A DNA stretch of 64,000 nt from Streptosporangium sp. NBC_01495 (GTDB lineage: Bacteria; Actinomycetota; Actinomycetes; Streptosporangiales; Streptosporangiaceae), in the NCBI RefSeq assembly GCF_036250735.1, contig NZ_CP109430.1, positions 8,990,001-9,054,000 of the forward strand, in the 5' to 3' direction. Shown in pieces: positions 42,677-51,297 of the stretch. Every line of letters starts with the position of its first letter. The stretch's first letter is position 1. The translations under genes and the position numbers were made by a program. The notes below the pieces were generated by a model that made no database searches, was not told the DNA's origin, and saw only the letters and a list, made by a program, of their open reading frames with translations.

Positions 42677-43970
42677 GCGTCTCCCCCGCCTCACGGCTGC
42701 GGGTGGCCGCGATGTCGAACGTGGCCGCCAGCAGGCACACGGTCAGCGTCAGCACCAGCAGGTCCCTGACGAAGGCGACCGGCCCGGCCAGCGCCACCCA
42801 GACGAACGGGTCCTCGTTGCCGATCAGCATCCGCACACCCCGGTCCGCGTAGTCGGTCACCACGCGGATCGCCACATAACCGAGGCAGAAGAGGCCGAAC
42901 AGCGCGGGGCCGCCCCGGGCGGCGAGCCGGAAGGCGTTCGCCGGGGGAACCCAGCGCTCCTGGAACCCGGCCGTGGCGCGGGTCATCGTGCTCTGGGTGA
43001 GGTTGTGGGTCCGCTCCATCCGGGTGGCCACGTCGTCGAGCCTCGTCCCCCGTACGACGGCCCGGGTGTCCTCGGCGAAGGCGCCGTAGACGAGCGAGGC
43101 GACCGTCAGCCAGGTGAGCGGGACGATCAGGCCGTCGACCACATGGGGCCAGACATCCCCGGCCGCGGCCCAGAAGGACTTCCACCACGGCAGGGCCTCG
43201 CCCGCCTCCTCGGCCCAGCCCTTGACCGTCGCCACGACGGTCCGGTGGTCCAGCCAGTCCGCCCGCGCCTCGGCGAAGGCGAACAGGGCGTTGAGGCTGT
43301 AGAAGGCGAAGGCCAGCTCGAAGAAGGTCGCGAACACGCCGCTGCCCCTGACCTTGCCGTTGACGTGCCACCAGCTGAACAACATCTTGAGCAGGTACGC
43401 GACCACGGCGACCCCTATGGAGACCCGCACGTCCAGCGTGGAGAGCCCGGTACCGCCCTCCACCTCGTTCCCCGCGAGGCCCGCCAAGAAGTCCTGGTCG
43501 ACCCGCCTGGCGGTGTCGACGGCGATGAACTCCCTGGCGTCCGCGTTATGGAAGCTCCAGGCGAGGTAGATGGTGGCGAAGACCAGGGTGGCGCGGTTCA
43601 GCGCGCCGAACATGCTCTCGTCCGCCTCGCCTCCCTGCCGCCGCGCCCGGATCTCCCGGAGCGCCCCGCGCACCGAGTGCAGCATGCCGACCATGACCAC
43701 GAGTTCGTTCAGCACGATCAACGTGAAGACGAACATCGTGATGACGAGCCGTACCTGCCGGTAGTCACCGTGGGAGACCTCGCTGGCGGCCACCATCAGC
43801 AGCGCCCGGACCACCCTGCCCACCGAGAACCAGAGGATCAGCGTCAGGGCGCAGGCACCGAAGATCCTGAGCGTGTGCATGGGCAGCGAGGCCGCGGAGA
43901 GCGAGGCGGGCCTCCGGCCGACTGCCGGCGACTGTGCGGGCATAACAGGCGTTTCAGGCACCCGACGCAT
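42666..43970 (-). CDS. Polytopic membrane protein, function unknown
   Basis: This 434-residue protein has about seven to eight hydrophobic segments (near residues 35-55, 70-90, 120-135, 195-210, 235-250, 290-305, 365-380 and 400-420 of the ATG 43970 version). No family motif or catalytic residues are recognised. Its end overlaps the end of exoprotein C by 11 bp, and it faces the operon tail-to-tail. Given position it may be another membrane component of the same system. Confidence 0.6.
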   Translation of the reverse strand: MRRVPETPVMPAQSPAVGRRPASLSAASLPMHTLRIFGACALTLILWFSVGRVVRALLMVAASEVSHGDYRQVRLVITMFVFTLIVLNELVVMVGMLHSVRGALREIRARRQGGEADESMFGALNRATLVFATIYLAWSFHNADAREFIAVDTARRVDQDFLAGLAGNEVEGGTGLSTLDVRVSIGVAVVAYLLKMLFSWWHVNGKVRGSGVFATFFELAFAFYSLNALFAFAEARADWLDHRTVVATVKGWAEEAGEALPWWKSFWAAAGDVWPHVVDGLIVPLTWLTVASLVYGAFAEDTRAVVRGTRLDDVATRMERTHNLTQSTMTRATAGFQERWVPPANAFRLAARGGPALFGLFCLGYVAIRVVTDYADRGVRMLIGNEDPFVWVALAGPVAFVRDLLVLTLTVCLLAATFDIAATRSREAGETLTA

Positions 43971-44143
43971 GCTAACGACTCCCCTGACGGAACGCAGCCC
44001 GACCGGCGAGACCGACGGATACCGCGCTCCTGACACCTCCGACGCCGCGACGCCCTCGACCGCGTCGAGAACCGTCCGGCGGACCGTCTCGCCGTCTGAC
44101 GCGAAAAGACGGAGACACCGTTCCGTCCTCTCAAGGACGACGA

Positions 44144-44280
44144 ACCGTCAAACCCGGTGAGCCGCCGGGAACGGCGAATGTCCGGAGCCGGCGGACCGTC
44201 AGACCCGGCAGGCCACCGGGAACGGCGAGCCTTCGGGAACGGCGAACCATCAAACCCGGCAGACCACCGGGACAGCGAGC
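44144..44280. repeat. 51-bp tandem repeat, 2.7 copies
   Basis: Copies begin at 44144, 44195 and 44246, exactly 51 bp apart, each starting ACC[GA]TCA[AG]ACCCGG and containing CCACCGGGAACGGCGA or a close variant. Read on the minus strand it would give a 17-residue repeat, but there is no start or conserved flank to support translation. Confidence 0.75.
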
Positions 44281-44303
44281 CGCCGACGCATCCGGCACAA
44301 CGG

Positions 44304-44340
44304 AAAGGACCGGCCTCCCCTGCGGGAGCGCCGGTCCTTT
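44304..44340 (-). terminator. Terminator downstream of the DUF1416 operon
   Basis: AAAGGACCGGC pairs with GCCGGTCCTTT around a GC-rich loop that itself folds (CTCCC/GGGAG). It ends in TTTCCG on the minus strand, just after the stop of the DUF1416 gene at 44426. Confidence 0.65.
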
Positions 44341-44425
44341 CACCGTGCCAGTTCATACTGTTCGTACTGGTTCGTGCTGGTCGGTCAACCTGCTGGCTCG
44401 CTGTGGCGAGGCCGGACCCGAGGGG

Positions 44426-44722
44426 TCAGACGGCCACGGCGAGCTGGGTGACCTCACCCAGGCGGGCCTGGGCCGGGATGTCCTTGGTGACCCCGCCGCC
44501 CGCGATGATGCGGACGGTCCAGTCACCGGGAGCGGCGAAGAAGCGGAAGATGCCCTCGTCGGACACCACGACCTCGCCAGTGAACTCTCCCGCGTGGTCG
44601 AGCAGGCGGGCGTATGCCGTGCCCGCGCCCGAGACCACGCCCTGGATGACGGCCTGGCTTGAAAGATCGATCCCTGCCGGAAGGGCAACAGTCTGTTCCG
44701 GAGCAGCGCATCCCTGAGTCAT
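44426..44722 (-). CDS. DUF1416 protein
   Basis: The 98-residue product is a small soluble DUF1416 (PF07210) protein: CAAPEQTVALPAGIDLSSQAVIQGVVSG then AGEFTGEVVVSDEGIFRFFAAPGDWTVRI. It is a predicted beta-sandwich of unknown function, consistently found directly after the rhodanese gene in actinobacteria. The start overlaps the rhodanese stop (TAATG). Confidence 0.88.
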   Translation of the reverse strand: MTQGCAAPEQTVALPAGIDLSSQAVIQGVVSGAGTAYARLLDHAGEFTGEVVVSDEGIFRFFAAPGDWTVRIIAGGGVTKDIPAQARLGEVTQLAVAV

Positions 44723-45561
44723 TATCGGGCCTCTCCCAGTTCGATCGGCACGCCGACGAGCGAGCCGTACTCGGTCCACGATCCGTCGTAGTTCTTGACG
44801 CTGGCCTGGTCGAGGATCTCGTGGAGGACGAACCACGAGTGCGCCGAGCGCTCCCCGATGCGGCAGTAGGCGATGGTGTCCTTGGCGAAGTCGATGCCCT
44901 CGCCCTCGTAGAGGGCCTTGAGGTCCTCGTCCGTCTTGAAGGTGCCGTCGTCGTTGGCGGTCTTCGACCACGGGATGTTGCGGGCGGTGGGAACGTGACC
45001 GCCGCGCTGCGCCGCCTCCTGCGGGAGGTGGGCGGGCGCGAGCAGCTTGCCGGTGAACTCGTCGGGGGAGCGGACGTCGACCAGGTTGAGCTTGCCGATC
45101 GCGGCGACGACGTCGTCACGGAAGGCGCGGATGGACAGGTCCTGGTCCTTGGCCTGGTAGCTCGTCTCGGGACGCGCGGCGACGTCCTTGACCAGCTCGC
45201 GGGAGTCGAGCTCCCACTTCTTGCGGCCACCGTCGAGGAGCTTGACGTTCTCGTGGCCGTAGAGCTTGAAGTACCAGTACGCGTAGGCGGCGAACCAGTT
45301 GTTGTTGCCACCGTAGAGGACCACGGTGTCGTCGTTGGCGATGCCCCTGGCCGACAGCAGCGCCTGGAAGCCCTCACGGTCGACGAAGTCACGACGGACC
45401 GGGTCCTGGAGGTCCTGCTTCCAGTCGATCTTCACGGCGCCACGGATGTGGCCCTTGTCATATGCGCTGGCGTCCTCGTCCACTTCAACGAGGACGACAC
45501 CGGAAGTGTCGAGGTTGGCCTCGACCCAGTCAGCGTCGACCAGGACGGCGGAGCGGCTCAT
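44722..45561 (-). CDS. sseA: Thiosulfate sulfurtransferase (rhodanese, two-domain)
   Basis: This 279-residue sulfurtransferase has two rhodanese domains; the C-terminal one carries the active cysteine in AYCRIGERSAHSWF (about residue 231) and the N-terminal one an aspartate/glycine-rich inactive version (VLYGGNNNWFA). The CRxGERS loop with following helix is typical of actinobacterial thiosulfate sulfurtransferases sometimes named CysA/SseA. It moves sulfane sulfur to a thiol or cyanide acceptor. ATG 45561 follows GGAGG by 6 nt. It forms an operon with DUF4395 and DUF1416. Confidence 0.88.
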   Translation of the reverse strand: MSRSAVLVDADWVEANLDTSGVVLVEVDEDASAYDKGHIRGAVKIDWKQDLQDPVRRDFVDREGFQALLSARGIANDDTVVLYGGNNNWFAAYAYWYFKLYGHENVKLLDGGRKKWELDSRELVKDVAARPETSYQAKDQDLSIRAFRDDVVAAIGKLNLVDVRSPDEFTGKLLAPAHLPQEAAQRGGHVPTARNIPWSKTANDDGTFKTDEDLKALYEGEGIDFAKDTIAYCRIGERSAHSWFVLHEILDQASVKNYDGSWTEYGSLVGVPIELGEAR

Positions 45562-45576
45562 ATTGATCCTCCAGGA

Positions 45577-45975
45577 TCATCGTGCGGCGGGTAGTAAACG
45601 GCGAATGATCAAAAACATCTCGCAGCCGAGACAGAAACCAAAAGCGGCATTGAGAAAAGCGGCGAAAAGTGCCACTGCGACGGCGCCGAGGGCCAGCGGC
45701 GTGATCTGTGCGACGTATCCGACCAAGCCCACCAGAGCGAAGGCGAGTCCGACCCCCTGCGCGAAGCGCGGCGGGGCGGCGTCCTCCAGTTCCTTCGGCG
45801 GGCTCTTCACTATCCCTTTGAAAATCATCCCGTACGGCGAGAGGCCGAGAACGCCCAGTGCGAACGCGACGGCCTGTGCGGCCAGCAGCCACGCGCTGTC
45901 CGTCACGAGGACGAGTGCGAGCATGACGGTGGTGACAGCCGCCGTGAAGCGGAGAGCTCGGGAATCAACTTGCAT
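45577..45975 (-). CDS. DUF4395 membrane protein
   Basis: The 132-residue product has four hydrophobic segments (about residues 8-26, 28-48, 72-92 and 95-118) and a conserved CLGCEMFL motif near the C-terminus, matching DUF4395 (PF14340). A CxxC in a membrane helix suggests thiol redox chemistry, and it is next to a sulfurtransferase and near a thioredoxin-like protein. ATG 45975 is the first in-frame start. Confidence 0.82.
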   Translation of the reverse strand: MQVDSRALRFTAAVTTVMLALVLVTDSAWLLAAQAVAFALGVLGLSPYGMIFKGIVKSPPKELEDAAPPRFAQGVGLAFALVGLVGYVAQITPLALGAVAVALFAAFLNAAFGFCLGCEMFLIIRRLLPAAR

Positions 45976-46212
45976 CGCCTGATGCTCCTGAAGGGTTGTG
46001 CAGATCGGTGCGGCTCGACGGCCGCTTGAGATCGCCCTTAGGAAATGCGACAGAGAGCGGTGGTCACGCGGCAGAAATCAACCGCGCGCCGCTTCGTGAG
46101 CAGCTCTGTCGTGGAGTTCATGTCCACGACATTACCCCGGCGTCCCGCCATCTGTCACATCCCTGTCCAATTTCTGAGACATGATCGTTCAATGAGCGAT
46201 AGGGTGCGCCGC

Positions 46213-46629
46213 TCATTCGCCGACCGCCAGGCCAAGGGCACCGATGACGTCGGCTTTCCGGGGCTGGCCGGAGGCACGCCTCACGATCCGCCCGGACGCG
46301 TCGAGGACGAGGACGGTGGGGGTGCGCAGGATGTTCAGTGATCGGACCAGGTCGAGGCGGGACTCCGCGTCGACCTCCACGTGTGCGACGCCGGGCACCA
46401 TTTCGGCCACCTCGCCGAGGATCCGCCGGGTCGCCCGGCACGGCTGGCAGAAGGAGGTGGAGAACTGCACGAGCGTGGCCCGCTCCCCCAGCTCCGCGTG
46501 GATGTCACCGGACGTGAGCCGCTCCACGTCGCCCCTCACCTCTCGCGCCACACCGTTCCGCCGCCGCATCACCACGCCCGCGAGCGTGGCGAGGGCGAGG
46601 GTGACGATCACCACCGTCAAACCGGTCAC
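46213..46629 (-). CDS. Membrane-anchored thioredoxin-like protein
   Basis: The product (138 residues) has an N-terminal membrane helix (VTGLTVVIVTLALATLAGVV) and a thioredoxin fold with active site FCQPCR (about residue 56-61) and cis-proline RTPTVLVLD. The GTG at 46629 gives a compact start; an upstream in-frame ATG at 46662 is possible. It is transcribed in the same direction as the DUF4395 and rhodanese genes but 237 bp separates them. Extracytoplasmic reductase or thiol carrier is likely. Confidence 0.78.
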   Translation of the reverse strand: MTGLTVVIVTLALATLAGVVMRRRNGVAREVRGDVERLTSGDIHAELGERATLVQFSTSFCQPCRATRRILGEVAEMVPGVAHVEVDAESRLDLVRSLNILRTPTVLVLDASGRIVRRASGQPRKADVIGALGLAVGE

Positions 46630-46851
46630 GGAACACGACAACAGACGTGCGCCCCGGCCCATTCCCTCGCCGTCCCACCTGCCCGGCCCATTCTCCCCGC
46701 CGCCCACGCCCTTCCCGAGCGCCCCCCCGGCGACACCTGCGGATCCTGCGGACCTGCGGATCCGGCGAACCGGCTGGACCGATGAACCGGCGGACGGATC
46801 GAGCGGACGACCCGGCGGGACGGATCCGGCGGCCGGAACCACCGGACGGCC

Positions 46852-47697
46852 TCAGCGGGTGGGAATCGTGAGCAGCACCCGCCCACCGGCGGTGGTGATC
46901 TTGAATGCCGTGATCCGCTCCGGCGGGATCGTCGTGGTGGCCGTGAAGGAGCCCGACCTGTCGTAGGCGGCCCGGTTGACGACCCAGTTGCCCGCCGTCT
47001 CCCTGAGCCCGCCCTCCCCGATCACCTCCAGCCGGCAGCGCGTGCCCTTGGCCACCCCGGTGAGCACGACCTTGACCGTGGTCGTCCCCTCCCCGGCGGA
47101 GGCGGTCACCACCGCCCGGACCGTGCCCGTGCTGTCCGACTTCTCGAACCGCAGTTCGCTCGGGGCGAGCAGGACCTCCGGGGCCGGGCTCGCCACCGGG
47201 GATCGAGAGGACTTGGCCTTGGCGCTGGCGTCGGGCGCGGTCGAGTCCGTGAAGGACTGAGCGCTCTCCTGACGGCCCCCGGCGTCGGCCGGCGCCCTGT
47301 CCGCCTGGGCCGACTGAGCCGCCTGGGCCGGTTGGGGCGCCGACGCCGTGGTGGCCTCCGGAGGGGACTGGGTGACGACCCACAGGGTTCCGCCGCCGAG
47401 CCCGACCACCAGGACCGAGGCGGCCAGCGAGAGCATCAGGCGGTTCGTACGGCGCCGCCTGACCTTGGCGCTGAGCAGCCGGTCGAGCACCGCCCTGGGC
47501 GGGCTCGCCACCTGCGCCACGTCGCCCTCGGACACCCTGCCGAGGAACGTCGCCACCCCGGCCAGCTCCTCCAGTTCGGCCCGGCACTCGGCGCACTCGG
47601 CGAGATGGGCCTCGACGAGCACGCGCTCGTCCGGCTCCAAGGCACCGAGCGCGTAGACCCCGAGCGACATCCGTACTTCGTCACAGGTCATCATCAT
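46852..47697 (-). CDS. Zinc-finger anti-sigma factor
   Basis: The 281-residue product starts with a ZAS domain, with the HxxxCxxC core in HLAECAEC (about residues 31-38), one transmembrane helix (about 87-108), a low-complexity linker (AQAAQSAQADRAPADAG) and a C-terminal beta domain of an anti-sigma-K-like type with KVVLTGVAKGTRCRLEVIG. It binds and inhibits the sigma factor encoded just upstream (4-bp overlap). The signal sensed is not known. Confidence 0.85.
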   Translation of the reverse strand: MMMTCDEVRMSLGVYALGALEPDERVLVEAHLAECAECRAELEELAGVATFLGRVSEGDVAQVASPPRAVLDRLLSAKVRRRRTNRLMLSLAASVLVVGLGGGTLWVVTQSPPEATTASAPQPAQAAQSAQADRAPADAGGRQESAQSFTDSTAPDASAKAKSSRSPVASPAPEVLLAPSELRFEKSDSTGTVRAVVTASAGEGTTTVKVVLTGVAKGTRCRLEVIGEGGLRETAGNWVVNRAAYDRSGSFTATTTIPPERITAFKITTAGGRVLLTIPTR

Positions 47698-48245
47698 GGC
47701 GCGAGCCCCCGCTCCTCCAGCGCCAGCTTGAGCGCCCGAAGCGCGTAATACGTGCGCGATTTAACCGTTCCAGCGGGGATGCCGAGCGACTCGGCGGCCT
47801 CCTTGACGGATTTCCCCTGGTAGTAGACCTCGGCCAGCACCTCCCGGTGCTCGGGCCGCAGCGCGGCCAGCGCCTCGGCGACCGCCCACGACTCGACGGC
47901 CCGTTCCAGCTCGTCGACGGCGGGCACCACGGCGAGCGCCTCGTCACCCGTCTCCGGGGGGCGCGCCTTGCGTGCGCGGTGCTGGTCGACGACGAGGTTG
48001 CGGGCCACCGTGAACAGCCACGCGCGGATGGAGCGGCCGGCGAACGCGTCGGGATGGCGCCAGGCCCGCAACAGCGTTTCCTGCACGACGTCCTCCGCTC
48101 TCCCCGAGTCGCCCGTCAGCCGCAGCACGTAGCCGTACAGTGGCCCGCCGTGCTCGTCGAAGAGCGCCCTGACGAGTTGCTCGTCGGCGGTTCCGGCTTG
48201 GCTCACATCCTCACGACGTACGGCGGGGCGATCCGGTTCAGGCAC
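47694..48245 (-). CDS. ECF sigma factor
   Basis: This 183-residue RpoE-type sigma has region 2 (LFDEHGGPLYGYVLRLTGDSGRAEDVVQETLLRAWRH, abbreviated) and region 4 (EVYYQGKSVKEAAESLGIPAGTVKSRTYYALR). The start is unclear: GTG 48245 and GTG 48206 are both possible and neither has a good ribosome-binding site. It overlaps the anti-sigma gene by ATGA, so the pair is co-expressed. Its promoters probably include its own upstream region. Confidence 0.88.
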   Translation of the reverse strand: MPEPDRPAVRREDVSQAGTADEQLVRALFDEHGGPLYGYVLRLTGDSGRAEDVVQETLLRAWRHPDAFAGRSIRAWLFTVARNLVVDQHRARKARPPETGDEALAVVPAVDELERAVESWAVAEALAALRPEHREVLAEVYYQGKSVKEAAESLGIPAGTVKSRTYYALRALKLALEERGLAP

Positions 48246-48273
48246 GGGACACGTTTTCAGGCATGGGGCACGT

Positions 48274-48954
48274 TCAGCCTCGGAGGGGCACGTCGGAGGC
48301 CTCGCCCGAGATGCGCAACCCCTCGGGAACGGCCTTGACCTCGGTCAGCTTGAGGTTGAACGGCAGCTTCCCGATCGGGATGCGGTAGTTGATGAACCGC
48401 TCGGGATCGGGCACGGGGATGCCTCCGCCCAGGGTCACCTTCCCGGGGACGAGCCGCAGGCCGCCCTCGACGATCTCGACCTTGAGATCCGCCTTCACCG
48501 GCACCTGCTGCCCCAGCACGGTGATCTCCCCGCTGACGTTGAGCGCGTCACCCACGACATCGACCTTGATCCCGCGAGGTGCCCTCTGGTTGAGCGTCTC
48601 CACCGAGACGACCACCGTCCCCTCCACGCGCTCGGCGCGCATGTCCACCTGCTGGGGACGGAGCACCAGGTCCTCCAGTGGGGCCGTGACGCCGTGCAGG
48701 GTGAAGTCGACGCTCGACAGCCGGACACCCGAGACGGTCATCCTGCCCGCGGCGACCCTGACCTCCTCGTAGCGGCCGGCGATCGCCTGGGTCAGGAAGG
48801 GGACGCCCTCGATCGTGACCTCCGGCGGGGTCGTGAGGTCGTACTTGGCCGTCGCCTGCGTGGCGATCTCGCGCTGGACTCCCTCGACGGCGACCCGGTC
48901 GAGGATCACGGCGAGAACGAGAAGTAGGAGAAGAAAACCGATCAGCTTGCGCAT
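48274..48954 (-). CDS. DUF2993 (LmeA-like) exported protein
   Basis: The 226-residue product has an N-terminal hydrophobic helix (LIGFLLLLLVLAVILDRVAV) and an extracytoplasmic DUF2993 domain: PEVTIEGVPFLTQAIAGRYEEVRV is characteristic (the F-L-T-Q motif). In mycobacteria the LmeA member binds phosphoinositides and assists mannan formation in the periplasm. Here the role is inferred only. It is the first of a run of minus-strand genes with the sigma factor 29 bp downstream. Confidence 0.8.
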   Translation of the reverse strand: MRKLIGFLLLLLVLAVILDRVAVEGVQREIATQATAKYDLTTPPEVTIEGVPFLTQAIAGRYEEVRVAAGRMTVSGVRLSSVDFTLHGVTAPLEDLVLRPQQVDMRAERVEGTVVVSVETLNQRAPRGIKVDVVGDALNVSGEITVLGQQVPVKADLKVEIVEGGLRLVPGKVTLGGGIPVPDPERFINYRIPIGKLPFNLKLTEVKAVPEGLRISGEASDVPLRG

Positions 48955-49053
48955 CCGACTCCCTGTTCGTTCTCCGGCCCGAGGGGGGCATTGGCGTGAT
49001 CTCCCCCCGCAATCCTGTCCGAAACGCCGCGCCGGTGGTAGCGTCCGCCCCGC

Positions 49054-49305
49054 TCAGCCGCCCGCGAAGGGCGGGAGCACCTCGACCGTCGCCCCGTCCG
49101 TCAGGACGATCGTCTCGTGGGCCCTCCTGCCCACCGGATCCCCGTTCACCAGGAACGATGACAGGCTCACCACGCGACCCAGCCTTTCACGGTTCGATGT
49201 GATTTTCGTCATCAACTCGGCAAGGGTCGCGGCCTCGGAACGCTCCTCCGCGACCCCCGCCGCTTCCTTCGCCGCGGCCCAATATCTGACAATGACCGTC
49301 GCCAT
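49054..49305 (-). CDS. MoaD/ThiS-like sulfur carrier
   Basis: This 83-residue ubiquitin-fold protein ends in PPFAGG; the terminal GG is the site of adenylation and thiocarboxylation. Opening MATVIVRYWAAAKEAAG fits MoaD-type carriers rather than ThiS. It could feed molybdopterin or a thiolation pathway; no MoaE or MoeB is nearby. Divergent from glnR with the intervening promoter region about 200 bp. Confidence 0.85.
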   Translation of the reverse strand: MATVIVRYWAAAKEAAGVAEERSEAATLAELMTKITSNRERLGRVVSLSSFLVNGDPVGRRAHETIVLTDGATVEVLPPFAGG

Positions 49306-49511
49306 CAGTGAATCAACTCCCCAAATACACGTAGAGTTACCGCGCCATTACGGCGAATTCACATGGAGAACGGGTGTTCACCAGGTGGACGTTCGCTGGA
49401 CGCCGGACCCTTGTGGGTTATCCTCACCTACTACGGGACCTGGGCAACGTAGCCCCCGGGTCCTTACGTGTTTGTACGGCTATCGCCGGCATGACGCGGG
49501 AAGGAGGCATC

Positions 49512-50225
49512 GTGAGCAATCTCCTGCTGCTCACCAACGCCCTCGAGCCCTCAACTGAGGTGCTCCCGGCGCTGGGGCTACTACTGCACTCGGTACGGGT
49601 CGCGCCCGCGGAGGCATCCGCCCTGCTCGACGCCCCACCCGCCGATGCGATTCTGGTGGACGCGCGCCGCGAGCTCGTCCAGGCCAAAAGCCTGTGCCGG
49701 CTGCTGCGCACCACGGGCGTCGCCTGCCCTCTGGTGGTGATCGTCACAGAGGGCGGTCTCGCCGGGCTGACCGCGGAGTGGGGTGCCGACGACGTCATCC
49801 TCGACACCGCCGGGCCCGCCGAGGTCGAGGCGCGGCTCAGGATGGCCGTGGGCAAGCTCAACCTGTCCGCCGCCGAGGAGGTGCCGGACGAGATCCGCAA
49901 CGGTGACCTGTCGATCGACGAGGCCACCTACACCGCCAGGCTCCGCGGCCGCGCGCTGGATCTGACCTTCAAGGAGTTCGAGCTCCTGAAGTACCTGGCG
50001 CAACACCCCGGCAGGGTCTTCACACGCGCCCAGCTCCTCCAGGAGGTCTGGGGGTACGACTACTTCGGCGGCACCCGCACCGTGGACGTCCACGTCCGGC
50101 GGCTCCGCGCCAAGCTCGGCGCCGAGTACGAGGCGCTGATCGGCACGGTCCGCAACGTCGGTTACCGGTTCGTCCCCGAGCGCGGCAACGAGCCCATCGA
50201 GGAGCGCGAGCCCGCCCGCCACTAG
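49512..50225 (+). CDS. glnR: Nitrogen regulator GlnR (OmpR-type orphan response regulator)
   Basis: The 237-residue product starts [25 protein letters not shown] and ends with an OmpR-type winged helix ([39 protein letters not shown]) closely similar, from memory, to Streptomyces GlnR, which activates or represses nitrogen assimilation genes. Asp50 (ILVDARREL) sits where a receiver would be phosphorylated, but GlnR lacks the usual acidic pocket and is an atypical regulator with no partner kinase. GTG 49512 follows AAGGAGG by 4 nt. In-frame sequence upstream to 49374 is not part of the protein. Confidence 0.93.
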   Translation: MSNLLLLTNALEPSTEVLPALGLLLHSVRVAPAEASALLDAPPADAILVDARRELVQAKSLCRLLRTTGVACPLVVIVTEGGLAGLTAEWGADDVILDTAGPAEVEARLRMAVGKLNLSAAEEVPDEIRNGDLSIDEATYTARLRGRALDLTFKEFELLKYLAQHPGRVFTRAQLLQEVWGYDYFGGTRTVDVHVRRLRAKLGAEYEALIGTVRNVGYRFVPERGNEPIEEREPARH

Positions 50226-50564
50226 GCCACCCCTCTGTCCCCTGGGAGCTCTCAGGCTCCCGGGAGTCACCGGGAACGGCCGTGGCACGTTCCCGTCCCC
50301 GCGGCGGTTCTCGCGCGAGGGCGGGAGCAGGGCACGCCCGCGTCCGGGCACGCCGGCCACACGTCCGGACATGTGCGGACATGCTTGGTACGCGTGGCGC
50401 CGGACGCGCTCACCGGACGACAGGCCGGGCGAGCCTGGCGTGCCTGGCCCCGAACGTCCGGGCTCTCCGAACGCCCAAGACGCCCCGGAGACCCAGGACA
50501 CCCCGAGTGTTCAAGACGCCCCGGGTGTTCAGGACGACCCGGATGTTCAAGACGCCCCGGACGC
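50226..50564. other. Spacer with 18-bp tandem repeat
   Basis: No gene is supported between glnR and the response regulator (tail-to-tail). The right half is filled by the 18-bp repeat array that runs into the response-regulator stop region. Confidence 0.5.
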
Positions 50565-50590
50565 TCAAAACGCCCCGGATACCCCGGGCG
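50464..50590. repeat. 18-bp tandem repeat, about 6.5 units, at the response-regulator 3' end
   Basis: The core CAAGACGCCCCGG recurs with exact 18-bp spacing (cores begin at 50476, 50494, 50512, 50530, 50548 and 50566). The last copies overlap the last codons of the response regulator. The unit GTGTTCAAGACGCCCCGG could code for a VQDAPD hexapeptide on the plus strand, but no gene uses it. Confidence 0.85.
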
Positions 50591-51254
50591 CTCCGGCTGT
50601 CCCAGGTGTGACCAGCCCCGACTCGTAGGCGAAGACGACGAGCTGCGCCCGGTCACGCGCCCCGAGCTTGGTCATCGACCGGCTGACGTGGGTCTTGACG
50701 GTGGCGTGGCTGATGGCCAGGTGCCCGGCCATCTCCGCGTTGGACATGCCGGTGGCGACCAGGGCCAGGATCTCCAGCTCGCGGCCGGTGAGACGTTCCA
50801 GGCCGGGTCCCGCGACGGGCCTGGGCGGGGTGGACACGTACTCCTCGATCAGCCGCCGGGTCACGGAGGGCGAGAGCAGCGCGTCACCGGCGGCGGCCAC
50901 CCGGACCGACCTCAGCAGCTCGGCCGGTTCGATGTCCTTGAGCAGGAAGCCCCCGGCCCCCGCGCGCAGCGCGGCGAAGACGTACTCGTCGAGGGCGTAG
51001 TTGGTCAGGATCACCACGCGCACCGCGTCGAGCTCGGGGTCGGCGCCGATCCTCCTGGTGGCCTGGATCCCGTCGAGCAGCGGCATCCTGACGTCCAGCA
51101 GCGCCACATCCGGCCGCAGCGCGCGGGACATCTCGACGGCCTCGACGCCGTTGCCCGCCTCCCCGACGACGGTGATGTCTCCGGCCATGTCGAGCAGCGC
51201 CCGGAAGCCCGCGCGGATCAGCGCCTGGTCGTCGGCGAGCAGCACCCTGATCAC
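50565..51254 (-). CDS. NarL/LuxR-type response regulator
   Basis: The 229-residue product has a receiver domain with Asp54 (VALLDVRMP), conserved DD pair (LLADDQ) and lysine (FLLKD), and a C-terminal LuxR helix-turn-helix (LTGRELEILALVATGMSNAEMAGHLAISHATVKTHVS). It lies 43 bp after the histidine kinase gene on the same strand, so the two form a two-component pair. Its last codons are within a tandem repeat array. Targets unknown. Confidence 0.92.
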   Translation of the reverse strand: MIRVLLADDQALIRAGFRALLDMAGDITVVGEAGNGVEAVEMSRALRPDVALLDVRMPLLDGIQATRRIGADPELDAVRVVILTNYALDEYVFAALRAGAGGFLLKDIEPAELLRSVRVAAAGDALLSPSVTRRLIEEYVSTPPRPVAGPGLERLTGRELEILALVATGMSNAEMAGHLAISHATVKTHVSRSMTKLGARDRAQLVVFAYESGLVTPGTAGAPGVSGAF

Positions 51255-51297
51255 GGCCGCCCCGCCCGCGCCCGGTCGTCGGCCGACAGCGCCCCGA

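Larger units (their letters stand above)
43971..44425. other. Spacer with 51-bp tandem repeat and terminator
   Basis: No gene is supported. Three copies of a 51-bp unit start at 44144, 44195 and 44246 (accgtcaaacccgg-type start), ending before a terminator hairpin at 44304-44340. It separates the membrane protein gene from the sulfur-metabolism operon. Confidence 0.5.

Noticed and set aside
49374-49511. Upstream extension of glnR
   Set aside because: GTG at 49512 has AAGGAGG directly upstream and gives the canonical GlnR N-terminus.
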